Assembly: GCA_916610825.1 (NCBI GenBank)
Contig: OU744450.1
Location: forward strand, 7,832,030 to 7,896,029
Direction: 5' to 3'
DNA length: 64,000 bases
DNA from: Haliclystus octoradiatus
Lineage: Eukaryota > Cnidaria > Staurozoa > Stauromedusae > Haliclystidae
Below are positions 53,601 through 63,239 of this stretch, piece by piece. The notes under the pieces are model-generated. The model did no database searches and was not told the origin of the DNA. It was given only the letters and a program-made list of their open reading frames with translations. Positions within the stretch are counted from its first letter, which is position 1. The number at the start of each line of letters is the position of its first letter. The translations under genes were made by a program, and so were the position numbers.

Positions 53601-56600
53601 TCAATAGAATATCCACCAGCAGAAATTGAGAAATGGATGGAGGAATGTTTTGACATAATCAATAAGCTTTCGGAAAAATGCAGAGTTGGAGACGATAATA
53701 AAAGACAAAATGAACGTGATTCGAAAGAAGTAGAGCTTAGCAGCAAAAACTTGGCTGAATTTGATGGAAGCAGTGGTAACTACATCACATGGAGGAGACA
53801 GATACTAGAAACACTACATTGTTCAAATAAGCCGAAGCGATTATGGAAGATGATTGTGTCAAATTCAGCATTCAGAAAAGCAAATGGGAATGCACAAGTT
53901 ATGATCAATCGGGCAATAACAGAGACAAAGGAGTGGGATGACTTCATTGACGAATTAGATTCCTACTTTGGCGAGCCAAGCATGATCGCAAATGATATGT
54001 CAAAGAGAATTGGAAAAATCAAGAAACCTTTTGGAAATGGAGATCCCATTGCTGTGGAGATGATGAGAAACGTTTTTGCGATCAATACTGATCTCAACGC
54101 AAGTAATATAAAAGAAATGGTGATACAAAAAGACGTAGTCGAAGAACTTTTTGACAAACTTCCTCCTGTAATTAAGGACTATGTTTCAGAAAGAAAGTAT
54201 CAAAAACGGCCAATTGAAATCTGGGACCACATTATTGAAGGATTCAAACAAAAAAAATATTATTTAATGGCCAACAGAGATACCTTTTACACATTAAAGA
54301 GAGGTAAAGATGATTCTACAAAGAGAAATGTCAATGTAAAACTGTCAACAAATGTTTATGAGGAAGAAGATGATGTCTCGGATGTTTCAATGTATAAGAT
54401 GGTTACTGTCAATGTTAAACCAGGGTGTTACCTTTGTGATGGACCACATGCTCTTTGGTCTAGAGATTGCCAGATGACAGGTACTTACCTTACACAAAAA
54501 ACAATAAACGATCTTGGGGATATGCACATATGCTTACGTTGTGCAAGAAAGGAAGATGATTGTAAGGGAAAATGTAATGGAAAATTTAAACTCCGTGATG
54601 GAAAAACAAAATCCTCAGATTGTGGAAAGTGCAATAGTAAGCACCACTATCGCCTTTGTAAATGCAACTTTGAAAACGAATCTACTGGATATTCAGAGAA
54701 CAAATGTGTGGAAATCAAGAATGACAACGGATTTTATGCAGTAGCTCAAGTTGAAGATGTTACTATCATCGACCCAGACACAAACCAATCTATCAGTGCA
54801 AAATTGCAGTATGACAACGGTTCTCAAAGATCTTGGATCCAAGCAAACTTTGAATTGTGTGGTGAATTTGAGAGGTCTGAACATTTACGTGTTCAAGGAT
54901 TTGCTGGAACAACATCTGAAGAGAAGGACTTTGATGTATTCTCGTTTATCGTTGAAGTTGATGGATCAAAGAAAAAAATTGAACTAACACGATTTGATGG
55001 ATTGACAGGTGTAGCTGGAGGTAGTATTGTAATTCCTAAAGCCTGGCAAGAGAGAATGAATGCAACAACCTACAGAGTCAAAGCCACTAAAATTGACATT
55101 TTACTTGGAGCTGATTATCAAGGTCTCCACCCCAAACAAATCATGAATGATGGAAATATTGTCTTGTTCAAGAGTAAAATAACAAACAACTATTTGATAG
55201 GAGGATCCAATACAAAGATCGAAACAGTTACATGCAAATACGTTAAAGCGTTATCAACTACAGAAAAACATAAACAATTCATGGATGTTCTGACCTGTGA
55301 GAATTTGGATTTCTCCGATAAAAAACACACAAAGCAGATGGAAAAGGAGGATGCAGATCTATACGCTTCACTTGTACATAAAGACGGAAAGTGGTTTGCT
55401 AACTATAACTATTATGATAACTTGGAAAAATTGCAAGAAAATCAGGCGTCAGTAGAAAGAATGATGGGTGGTTTACTGGCAAAATTGAAGAAAAAACCAC
55501 ACTTGCAGCCACAAGTAATAGAGCAAGTTCAAGGAAACTTGGAGAGGAAACACTGGATTCCTGTTTCAGAATTGAGCCTAAAAGAAGGATTGCAAAAGCA
55601 TTATTTACCCTGGAACATTGTGATAAACGAAAGAAGTACTTCAACGCCAATCAGATTAGTCACGAATAATTCAAACAAAGATGTCAATGGATTAAGTTTA
55701 AATGATTGTCAAGTTCAGGGTTCCTCTGAAATCGGCGATTTGCGGAAGGTTTTATTAACGTTGAGGACTGCACAGAACATTGCGATTGGGGACTTATCAA
55801 AATACTTTAACAGTTTCCAATTGCCAGAAGAAGATGTCAGCCTAAGAAGATTACTTATACCAGATGTTCTTGTACCTGCAAATTGGAAGCATGTAATTAC
55901 CCCTAGCAGCATGTTCTTGGAAGTGGTTGAAGCTAGTATGCCTTTTGGTGACAGTGCTGCAGCTTGGCTTGCAGTTCTTGAAAGAGTTAAAAATGCAGAA
56001 GAATTTTCCAATTTAGTTCCCGAGTATGAAGAAAGACTCCTTTCAATATATGTGCACCAAAGTTATGTTGACGACTGTGTTGTTACTGGAAAATGGAAGG
56101 AGGACATTCAACCATTGATGGAAGCAATGAAAAAAGTAGCAGAAGCTGGAGGTTTCACATTCAAAGAATTTCATGTCCTTGGAGAAGAAAAAGTGGAAAA
56201 AGTTCTAGGGTATATGTGGAACTCAGAAAAAGACATTCTGTCATTAAAAAACTGGTTCAATTTAGGACAAAAAGAGCGGGGGAAGAAACTAGAAGAAGAT
56301 TTGACATCTGAAAATGTGCAATCGTTAGTAATGGAGAAGTTTACCAAAAATAATGCAATTTCTTGTCAAGCCCAGATGTTTGACCCAATGAGACTCTACC
56401 TACCTATGACTATAAAGCTACGGCTATTTTATGGAGAAGTGTGTTTGCAGTATCCTGGTCAGAACAAAGAATCCTGGAATACAGAATTGGATGAGGATTT
56501 CAAGAAAAAGTTTATTGCTATTTTTCTAGAAATTTGGAAAGCAAAAGAGGTGTCATTTCCTAGAACAACTATCCCTTGTGATGTGATAGAAGGAGAAAAA

Positions 56601-59600
56601 GTGGATGTTATGCTTGCAACATTTTGCGATGGTGGAGAAAAAGCTTATGCGGCCTGCATTTATATTGTCACCAAAACTGAAAATGGATCTGAATCACGTC
56701 TTCTACAAGCAATTGCAAAAACAGCTGGAACAAAAAGAATATCTATACCTCGTTTGGAGCTCCTAGGAGCTGAGATAGGCGTTAAGCTGTGGAAAAAGAC
56801 AATAGAAAGCTTACCAAAGGAAATCAATGTGGTTACTAGCATGTTTTTCTCTGATTCAACAACTGTACTGAGGCAATTACACTCCCATTCAGGAACTTTC
56901 AATGTGTTTGTCGGGACTAGAGTCCAGTATATCCAGTCTCACACAAATATTGAAGATTGGAAGTACATCCCAAGTGAGCAAAACCCAGCAGATTTGGCTA
57001 CAAAAAACAAAGCAACTGCAGAAGACCTGAAATCTACCAAATGGATGAATGGCCAATTTCTGATGAAACCAGAAGATACCTGGCCTGTAAGTTCATTTGA
57101 CAATTTACCAGGAAAATATGAGCCACTCACAGATCTTGCAAAAGGCTACAGCACAGCAAAACAAGGAACAGATGCTAACAAGATCGCTATGAAGAAAATC
57201 ACTTCTAGCATGATTGTAAACAAAGGAGAAAGTAAAGATATATTTATCGCCACCATTGCAAGCAATGCACCAACATGGGATGCTGCTATAAGAATATGTG
57301 CGCTTGTTTTGAAAGCAGTAGGGAAATTCAAATCTTTCATACAGAATGATGAGGATTCTGCATTGGCCTCAGCCCCTGTGAGATTTCATCAAGCAAAGAA
57401 AATGCTTCTGCAATCCACAATGCAAGATACAAAAAACATGTTGAAAGTTTCCAAACTATCATCCTGTGAAATTGTGGAAGGACACGACAAGATCATATAT
57501 GCTGTTGGGAGAACGTTTGAATCAATTGGGGAAAGGAAGGTGCCAGTGATATGTGGAGCGTCAAGAGTTGGAACATTAATTCTAAACCAGTGGCATAATT
57601 TATGGGGACACGGCCACTCAATTCGTCGTGTTGAATCAAAGCTGCGAGAAAAGTTCTACATTCCCTTCTCACAGAAAAGGCTTAAAAAGATCAGAGAATC
57701 ATGTTTCACATGCAAAAAGCTGGATGCAAAAAGCCTACCACAGAAGATGGGGCCACTTCCTGAATCAAGATTCAGTTTTACAAAACCATTCTACTCTGTC
57801 CAAGTTGATATTGCTGGTCCTTTTCTGGTCAGAGACTCAGTAAAGCTAAGAATTTCTCTAAAGCATTGGCTTCTTTGTGTAACGTGTGAGAGCACAAGAG
57901 CAACCTTTGCATGTGCAATGGAAGATTACGGGGCAGCAAGTGTTCTACGAGGATTGGAAAATCTGAAGAGTCAACATGGAGTCTTCAAATTTGTCCATTC
58001 TGACCTTGGTTCTAACCTTGTCAAATCAGGCAAAGTTTTAGAAAATCAATTCCAAGAAATCCAGTTGGCAGTGACAAGAAAATACCCTGAGGTAGAATGG
58101 CACTTTGGTCCTGCAAAGGCACCGTGGGTGCAAGGTACTGTAGAAGCTATTATCAAGCTGATCAAAGTTGAGAGGAGACGTGAACAACTTCTTACAGGGC
58201 AAAAAGTTCTTACAAGCCTACAATTTGACCAGGTGGTGAGAGGATGGGCAAACATGGTAAACGAACGCCCACTTATTTATAATCCTGAAATTGGGCAAGC
58301 AATTACACCAAATCACCTACTTCATGGAAGAAATAACGAAAGTCAAGAGGACAAGCAACTGGAAGTATCAGGAAAACTGTTGACAAAATTCAAAGATGTT
58401 CAGGACCAAATGAGACATTGGTGGGAGGTTTATAATGAATCTGTGGGAAGAGACAGAATCCAAAAATGGAAAAAAGAAAAGACGAATCTAGAGGAAAATG
58501 ACATTGTCTGGTTATTGGATACACCTTCAAGAACAGGATTTTACAAGCTAGGAAAGATTACGAAGACGTCACCAGGTTCTGACGGCCTAGTCAGAAGAGT
58601 TACAGTCAGATATTTCAATTCCACTGACAAACAATGTCGAGCAGAGACAGTGCAAAGACATGCAAACACTCTTGTTCTTGTCCAGAAAAGTGAAGGCAAC
58701 CAAGATTGAAGTTCCTTTGAAATCAATTTTATGAAATCAGAAAGGACAATATTTTATCAATATTTAAAAGTGTTGGTATAATGCGGTTTATTATATCCCA
58801 ACACCTTGTGTGTTGTGAGTGTTTTAACTATATATTTTATTTAGTTTCCTAATTTTATTTCAATTAATCTTGTTTAATATCGTTTATTCAATCCATGTTT
58901 AATCTGGCAAGCTGCCTCTCTATAGAAATGTCAAATAACCTAAAGAGAGGCTGTGGTGGACATAAAGGAACCACGTGGAAAAAGTTTTTAGTTTTATTCA
59001 TGATGGCGTGAAACTATATTGTATTTGCAATAGTTAAATGCTGTATTACTGTTTTAAAATATATAGAGCTTTGCTGTTAAAATTTAAATCTAATTATATT
59101 ACAGTTTGGTTAATATTTGCTTTGTTTCTCTTTGGTTTTGTGTCTGATTTGATGGTTAAAACAAAGACATATGAAAACAGTATCGCCCTACAAAAAGAGG
59201 CTCCCGTACCACTCCAATTTCTGAGTGTGAGGCTATGTAATCTAAAAGTAATCATAATAGCGGCAAATTAGGATCTCAGGAACATCACGCAAGAAAATTT
59301 TCAGGAGATTCCATGGCACTGATGGCAGATTGTTTAGGGGGAGCAGTACATACGCAGCATCTTTTCATAACGCAATTCCCTCTGGACAAGGATCCAGCAG
59401 AAGCAGGAATCCTGCATTCCTAGATTCCCGAAGGCAAGAGGAAATTCAGAAGAAATTTGATATTTTTATGATTTATTTGTCAAGCCTCAACAAACATTCA
59501 GAAGAAAATGTTGAAATGTCTGTAGTATTCCAGAGGGCTGAACCTTTTGTGCTCATTTGATGTTCAAATAAATCCAAGGCTGAGTTAGCCTTTGGGGTTT

Positions 59601-62600
59601 TTGAACCACAGTTTATCAGATCTAACGTCTGTTTTCTTTATCATTTGAGTTGATGTCCCATAAGATTACCTGTTTATAGCTGTCACCTATTGTTGGAGGG
59701 CAAACATACCATACATTCAAACAACAGGGACTGACAAAGGTGGGGATCCTGGCATCCTAGATCGCGAAAGGGTAGAAAAGATTTTGAAAAAATGAATAAG
59801 TTTGTGTTTTATAGGCCAAACCTCAACAAAAAAAGTTGGAAGGAAATTTTTGAAAATGCTCTAGGCTAGGCTGAATCTGACACTACAATCAAGCATAAAT
59901 TTAGAATATATTTGATAGAACAATAATCTATTTGAATTAAAATGTAATCTTTACTAAATTATGTTCACAGTTCAAATGGTACATTTATTAACGAAGAAAA
60001 AATGGGTAAGTTTTTGTTAGACACTCGCAGGATCTAATGGCAAACAATCTGATGCCGAATTGGATTACTGTCATCCCCTAGTTTCTAATCAATCAAAAAA
60101 TTATTCCTTTTAATTATTTTAGTATTTTGAAACCAGCAAACAGTTGCATTGCATAGGTTTCAGTTAGTTTACAGATCGGTTAATCATTTCACTTAAATAA
60201 TAACTAGCAAATCAAATCTTACCGATGTCAAGTGTTATAATTCAGTGCTCTATCTTATCTATAAAATAACCAGCAGACTTGATATATACAAATATTAAAC
60301 ACTTCCTGTGCAATATGGGTTATATAAACACAAGTGTTAGGTTATGAGGCACGAGAAATGCGTAAGAAATCAAGAGCCATTTCGGCGAGTGGTTTTCTGA
60401 AGCCTTTTGTTTGCCTCATGGCAACCTGAGTGTTTATGTAACCCATATTGCACAAGACTGTGTTTCATACTTGATTTATAAAATAGAAATATCTCATATT
60501 CTTATATGTTTTCAACAAATATTTCCTGCGTGCATCCATGATCACGCGTATCGTTTAATATGGTCGTAAATTATCAATCATAATCGTTCAATATTGGTCG
60601 TATCACACATATTTTTCAATATTTTTTGAAAAGCTTGAATCGTCTAACCATAATTTGAAGCAATGATCTTGTTTACCCTGGTTACTGTTCGTCATAGCCA
60701 AATCATGACATTCAAATTCATTTCGAATCACAAATTGTGAAGAGTGTTTGTGTGGCGTTTCTTGACAGCGTTTCAATATTAGGTTTTTAATGAAAGTTTC
60801 ACTCGTTCTATATATTTTTATAAGATCTCTTATTTGAAAATAACTAATAAGTTTCTATGTCTGTTTTCACATTCTCAAGTCCGTCAAAATCTGGATATCT
60901 TGTCTGCAGAAGGAAATGGAGATTTTGATTCTGAATTCTGAATATAGAGTTATAGTCAATAAAAATAGAAGCGTTAAAATTTCAATCGTTTTCATGTAAT
61001 TACTTCACAATCATTTGTCAATGAAAATCCTGATAAATTCTCACTGTCATGTGAAATCGAGTTTGGTAATTGTTTTATTATAAATCCATACCATGATTCA
61101 TAACATAAATTAATCAAGAACAGCTGTATTATGAGAAATATTACAAACTCATTGCAAGAAGTTTGTTTAAACATGTGTTCATAATTTAGAGACTTTAATG
61201 GTATCGATTTGATTAGATGAAGAAGTCTCTGTAATTTGTTTTCTCTTTGTATGTTTTGCATCTCTTTTGTCTAATAGCGTTGATAGCTCTGCATCTATTA
61301 ATGCGGTAACCCCTGTGAAACACAGTTCTGGAGTTCATGAACAATTCTTGAACATTCCATGAACATTAAATGGCCCTAAAATTCCATGAACTGTTCATGA
61401 GCTGTCCGTGAGGTTGATGAATAGTTCATAAACAGTTCATCAACAGTTCATGAAAATTGGGCCATTTGTCGTTCATGAGCTGTTAATGAATTGTTTGTGA
61501 ATTCCTGAACTGTTTTTCACTGAGAAAATCTTTACTTTTAGAAGTCAAACATTTGTAAAACTATCATGTCTGGCCGTCTGTCTTGAGACATGAACAGCAG
61601 TTACATACGATAACAGCATCATATTAATTTTATTACAGGAAAGAACTCGAAACGAATGCTGAATGATGGCGATGAAATTGCTCTATCTCTGAAAAGGGAG
61701 AAAGGTAAACACAACTGCAATGCTTTTTTGTTTGTTTGTTTGTGTATTTAATTTTGTAACTCATTTATTACAAAGGATTTATACAAAAGGTGTTATCACT
61801 ACATAGAGTATTTATATTTGAGTTGAAAAAGTTGACAACTACTAGTTACCTTTACTCACATTCAGTATCACATCCCCTGCGAAAAACGGTCCAGGAGTTC
61901 ATGAAACAGTTCATTAGCAGTTCATGAACGTTAAATGACAACCAATTTTCATGAACTGTTCATGAACAGTTTATGGACAGTTTGTGAAAATTTGGGGCCT
62001 CTTAACGTTAATGAACTCCTGGACTGTTTTTCGCAGGGGTTATGTAAAGCAAATGAAATGTTCATGAACGTTAATCACAAGTTATTAATTTCTCTTTTTG
62101 TTCATAATCAATCAAATTTATTTAAAAATACATGAGATAACAGGTGTTTTAGTACCAATAATTGAAGGTTACCTTTTTCTGTCAAAAATGTGTCAATCAT
62201 CGTCCACGGCATGCCATCGGAAGTATGCTCCCGCTGTTTCACATACAAGTCGCTGTCTCCATTCGTGATGCTCATGTGTTTCATGTATTTGATAATACAT
62301 TGTATTCATTTCAAGCTAAAATGGTGTCCCAAAGATGTAGATATGTCTAACTTTGATGATGGAAAATTTGTATTTTTCACAAAAGAAGATACAATCTTAT
62401 AATTCTAAATTCACAATTTGTCTATAGTAATCCCCTTGTCAGTCCCACTGTCGTTCCAAGTTGTGAAAAAATGAATGATAGAAAATATCACACTTTCTAT
62501 ATTGAATGTCTCTGCTTATAGTCCAAATTAAAAAAATCCTTTTTTCCATCCTTCCTCATTTAACATCATGTACCGGTATCAGACTCTCTGTATTATTTTC

Positions 62601-62711
62601 TGGCGTTATGTGCAAACTAGATGCGGTTATAATGCATCCTTTATTTTTCTTACAGCATTCTACTTTCAAGATCTGATCTCCGCTAATTCTGACAGGAAAT
62701 CTTTGCCGAAG
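47695..62711 (+). CDS. CHEK2: Checkpoint kinase 2 (Chk2) homologue, 5' part: SQ/TQ region and FHA domain
   Basis: Exons 47695-47926, 50525-50649, 51506-51555, 59971-60005, 61639-61704 and 62656-62711, phases 1,0,2,1,1,0; the gene continues past the right edge. Exon 1 encodes a Ser-rich N-terminus with one SQ (residues 20-21) and one TQ (Thr45) in HSTQDVV, at the place of human Thr68, the ATM target. PEVWGRLFSL enters the FHA domain: FLVGRGSDC keeps the phosphopeptide-binding Arg (human R117), FSNHHFEVF the Ser, SNGTFIN the Asn; then DGDEIALSLKREKAFYFQDL. Exon 6 ends LPK, where the linker to the kinase should start. Chk2 is the DNA-damage checkpoint Ser/Thr kinase that dimerises through FHA binding. 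ATG 47695 is preferred because the upstream in-frame stretch has no ATG. Intron 3 (8.4 kb) holds a BEL element in sense. Confidence 0.92.
48295..48430 (-). repeat. Dispersed repeat, copy 2 of 2
   Basis: Reverse complement of 4850-4985 (see that entry). Lies in CHEK2 intron 1. Confidence 0.65.
48480..48600. repeat. Degenerate ~20 bp tandem repeat
   Basis: Six diverged units around CGTCCAGTCCTAGGTTATA; the right-hand units are the most alike. Lies in CHEK2 intron 1. Confidence 0.7.
49080..49720. other. Unclassified stretch in CHEK2 intron 1, more balanced in base use
   Basis: Less AT-rich than its surroundings and locally coding-like (for example AASSSRSPSPDDLDAIEPNQL on the plus strand near 49390), but stops break every frame and I recognise no family. 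Possibly a decayed DNA transposon or retro-copy. Confidence 0.3.
49730..49860. repeat. Fragment of the GTTCATGAAC-palindrome MITE family
   Basis: GTTCATGAACTGTTTATGAAC and related blocks as in 61310-61522; no clear termini. Confidence 0.5.
52019..52362 (+). repeat. 5' LTR of the BEL/Pao element
   Basis: 344 bp; TGTTTTAAC ... GTTAAAACA; almost identical to 58820-59163. Confidence 0.95.
52491..58709 (+). CDS. BEL/Pao gag-pol polyprotein (2072 aa), element-encoded
   Basis: Single open frame. Parts in order, approximate residues: N-terminal gag-like region (1-420); DUF1759-type gag segment (421-567); Cys/His knuckle cluster (646-725); retropepsin-like region of the BEL type (770-875); reverse transcriptase (1015-1290); RNase H (1370-1505); integrase zinc-binding part (1700-1742) and catalytic core (1765-1895); C-terminal DUF5641-type segment (1984-2055). 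This domain order is diagnostic for BEL/Pao; there is no envelope-like part. It belongs to the mobile element, not to the host gene around it. Confidence 0.95.
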   Translation: MMTRGKLMEGWNTIKGTTVDLDIEGEHIFYLPMPSASELTKHILLTEELVAQLVTGDNESGINLKDVKCFLTRLYIRREQIETKDVILYEVNHIKTLCIPDMLNQLLRENPNPIGKTKANIFEKRLRNWKANLKLHVDILLKAMSKLSEISDDKEWKENDSLIDVLSSDEQYCAEPVYTWSICGNNFINEEVLEGLEQNIIAVCLLDQIDLVHKHIERLKCDSERCECIINEFKKGSSSDHSDESRQQTPQQGKLVTSTRFLNESIPPPLEEVNRLSLATNDFSRGIELLNANIENDTTSLHSSSLNTNELDRLPEESRKLALKVRGIVKSLKRYNKLAESNPANAMDQFFRNSIRKMNEEVTNCELEMNSIEYPPAEIEKWMEECFDIINKLSEKCRVGDDNKRQNERDSKEVELSSKNLAEFDGSSGNYITWRRQILETLHCSNKPKRLWKMIVSNSAFRKANGNAQVMINRAITETKEWDDFIDELDSYFGEPSMIANDMSKRIGKIKKPFGNGDPIAVEMMRNVFAINTDLNASNIKEMVIQKDVVEELFDKLPPVIKDYVSERKYQKRPIEIWDHIIEGFKQKKYYLMANRDTFYTLKRGKDDSTKRNVNVKLSTNVYEEEDDVSDVSMYKMVTVNVKPGCYLCDGPHALWSRDCQMTGTYLTQKTINDLGDMHICLRCARKEDDCKGKCNGKFKLRDGKTKSSDCGKCNSKHHYRLCKCNFENESTGYSENKCVEIKNDNGFYAVAQVEDVTIIDPDTNQSISAKLQYDNGSQRSWIQANFELCGEFERSEHLRVQGFAGTTSEEKDFDVFSFIVEVDGSKKKIELTRFDGLTGVAGGSIVIPKAWQERMNATTYRVKATKIDILLGADYQGLHPKQIMNDGNIVLFKSKITNNYLIGGSNTKIETVTCKYVKALSTTEKHKQFMDVLTCENLDFSDKKHTKQMEKEDADLYASLVHKDGKWFANYNYYDNLEKLQENQASVERMMGGLLAKLKKKPHLQPQVIEQVQGNLERKHWIPVSELSLKEGLQKHYLPWNIVINERSTSTPIRLVTNNSNKDVNGLSLNDCQVQGSSEIGDLRKVLLTLRTAQNIAIGDLSKYFNSFQLPEEDVSLRRLLIPDVLVPANWKHVITPSSMFLEVVEASMPFGDSAAAWLAVLERVKNAEEFSNLVPEYEERLLSIYVHQSYVDDCVVTGKWKEDIQPLMEAMKKVAEAGGFTFKEFHVLGEEKVEKVLGYMWNSEKDILSLKNWFNLGQKERGKKLEEDLTSENVQSLVMEKFTKNNAISCQAQMFDPMRLYLPMTIKLRLFYGEVCLQYPGQNKESWNTELDEDFKKKFIAIFLEIWKAKEVSFPRTTIPCDVIEGEKVDVMLATFCDGGEKAYAACIYIVTKTENGSESRLLQAIAKTAGTKRISIPRLELLGAEIGVKLWKKTIESLPKEINVVTSMFFSDSTTVLRQLHSHSGTFNVFVGTRVQYIQSHTNIEDWKYIPSEQNPADLATKNKATAEDLKSTKWMNGQFLMKPEDTWPVSSFDNLPGKYEPLTDLAKGYSTAKQGTDANKIAMKKITSSMIVNKGESKDIFIATIASNAPTWDAAIRICALVLKAVGKFKSFIQNDEDSALASAPVRFHQAKKMLLQSTMQDTKNMLKVSKLSSCEIVEGHDKIIYAVGRTFESIGERKVPVICGASRVGTLILNQWHNLWGHGHSIRRVESKLREKFYIPFSQKRLKKIRESCFTCKKLDAKSLPQKMGPLPESRFSFTKPFYSVQVDIAGPFLVRDSVKLRISLKHWLLCVTCESTRATFACAMEDYGAASVLRGLENLKSQHGVFKFVHSDLGSNLVKSGKVLENQFQEIQLAVTRKYPEVEWHFGPAKAPWVQGTVEAIIKLIKVERRREQLLTGQKVLTSLQFDQVVRGWANMVNERPLIYNPEIGQAITPNHLLHGRNNESQEDKQLEVSGKLLTKFKDVQDQMRHWWEVYNESVGRDRIQKWKKEKTNLEENDIVWLLDTPSRTGFYKLGKITKTSPGSDGLVRRVTVRYFNSTDKQCRAETVQRHANTLVLVQKSEGNQD
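58820..59163 (+). repeat. 3' LTR of the BEL/Pao element
   Basis: 344 bp; pairs with 52019-52362. Confidence 0.95.
59176..59660 (-). mobile_element. tRNA-derived SINE, minus strand, interrupted by a hAT MITE
   Basis: GTATCGCCCTAC...CTCCCGTACCACTCC at the left matches the SINE tail. GCTGAGTTAGCCTTTGGGG and the decayed tRNA-like head are at the right. A MITE sits at about 59384-59550. The BEL element lies about 12 bp to its left. Confidence 0.72.
59384..59550. mobile_element. hAT-type MITE inside a SINE
   Basis: Short subfamily (CAGGAATCCTGCATTCCTAG, CAGAAGAAAATGTTGAAATG, GGGCTGAACCTTTTGT) interrupting the SINE between its CGCAATTCCCTC and CTCATTTGATG blocks. Confidence 0.72.
59723..59885. mobile_element. 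hAT-type MITE, short subfamily
   Basis: Starts CAGGGACTGACAAAGG. Internal TATAGGCCAAACCTCAACAA and a degraded right end. Lies about 85 bp upstream of CHEK2 exon 4. Confidence 0.68.
60309..60456. mobile_element. MITE with GTGCAATATGGGTTA ends
   Basis: Inverted ends GTGCAATATGGGTTATATAA and the complement of it (TAACCCATATTGCAC), about 24 bp each, enclosing 100 bp. Single copy here; CHEK2 intron 4. Confidence 0.7.
61310..61522. mobile_element. Palindrome-rich MITE (GTTCATGAAC family), copy 2
   Basis: CCCCTGTGAAACACAGTTC ... GAACTGTTTTTCACTG. The interior holds many GTTCATGAAC-like palindromes. CHEK2 intron 4. Confidence 0.68.
61874..62039. mobile_element. Palindrome-rich MITE (GTTCATGAAC family), copy 3, best preserved
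   Basis: 166 bp with ~30 bp inverted ends CCCCTGCGAAAAACGGTCC and GGACTGTTTTTCGCAGGGG. The interior is built of GTTCATGAAC palindromes. CHEK2 intron 5. Confidence 0.8.
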
Positions 62712-62787
62712 GTGTAATAACATGTTTAGTAGTAGAAAGTAGAAAGTTTATCATGTGTATTACTTAGTACAGTATTTGCAATAATGA

Positions 62788-63005
62788 GACCTTAGTGTAG
62801 TGGTTTGGGCGTTGGACTAGGCCCGCAGGGTCTTGGTTTCAGTCCCTGGCAGGAGCACTATTGGTTGGCGTCAGGAAAGGCAACCTGGCCATTAAAGCTC
62901 CCACACACATGCTTCAAAAAAACATTAACAAACTAACCAACCACTCCTGTGATAAAATGCTAATAGCTTGCCCGGTTTGTGGTAAATGATAAATGGAAAA
63001 AAATT
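62788..63005 (+). mobile_element. Second tRNA-derived SINE family
   Basis: Head with A-box-like TTAGTGTAGTGGTTTGGGCG and B-box-like GGTTTCAGTCCC, unrelated body, ending in an A-rich run near 63000. Distinct from the six-copy SINE family. Downstream of the last CHEK2 exon seen. Confidence 0.65.
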
Positions 63006-63160
63006 AAGTCCTGAGCAATTGATTTTGTTAAGTCAGAATATTGCAAATGCTCGATTTGATGAAAGAATCATGTTCACTAAATACAGTTAACTGTTCATAG
63101 CATAGCAAGTACTGAATAGATCAATATGAACAATCCTATAGAATCAACCCGCGAGGAATG

Positions 63161-63239
63161 TTAGAAGACACAAATGAAAGTGTTGAAGGCTTGAGTCTCC
63201 CAGACGAATGCGTTCAACACTTTCAATATGTCTTCCAAC
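63161..63239. repeat. Imperfect inverted repeat, ~27 bp arms
   Basis: TTAGAAGACACAAATGAAAG... pairs with ...CTTTCAATATGTCTTCCAAC around a 25 bp loop. Confidence 0.6.

Larger units (their letters stand above)
52019..59163 (+). mobile_element. BEL/Pao LTR retrotransposon, looks whole, in CHEK2 intron 3
   Basis: 7.1 kb element with two 344 bp LTRs, a 5 bp target duplication AAGAC on each side (52014-52018, 59164-59168) and one long open frame between. LTR ends are TGTTTTAAC and GTTAAAACA. The two LTRs differ at a single position by my reading, so the insertion is very recent. It lies in the same orientation as CHEK2. A TGGCGGAGATG primer-binding-like sequence begins about 15 bp after the 5' LTR. 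Confidence 0.95.

Noticed and set aside
52491-58709. The 2072-residue frame as a host or domesticated gene
   Set aside because: It is bounded by two almost identical LTRs and a target duplication and has the full BEL/Pao domain order; it is a mobile element.
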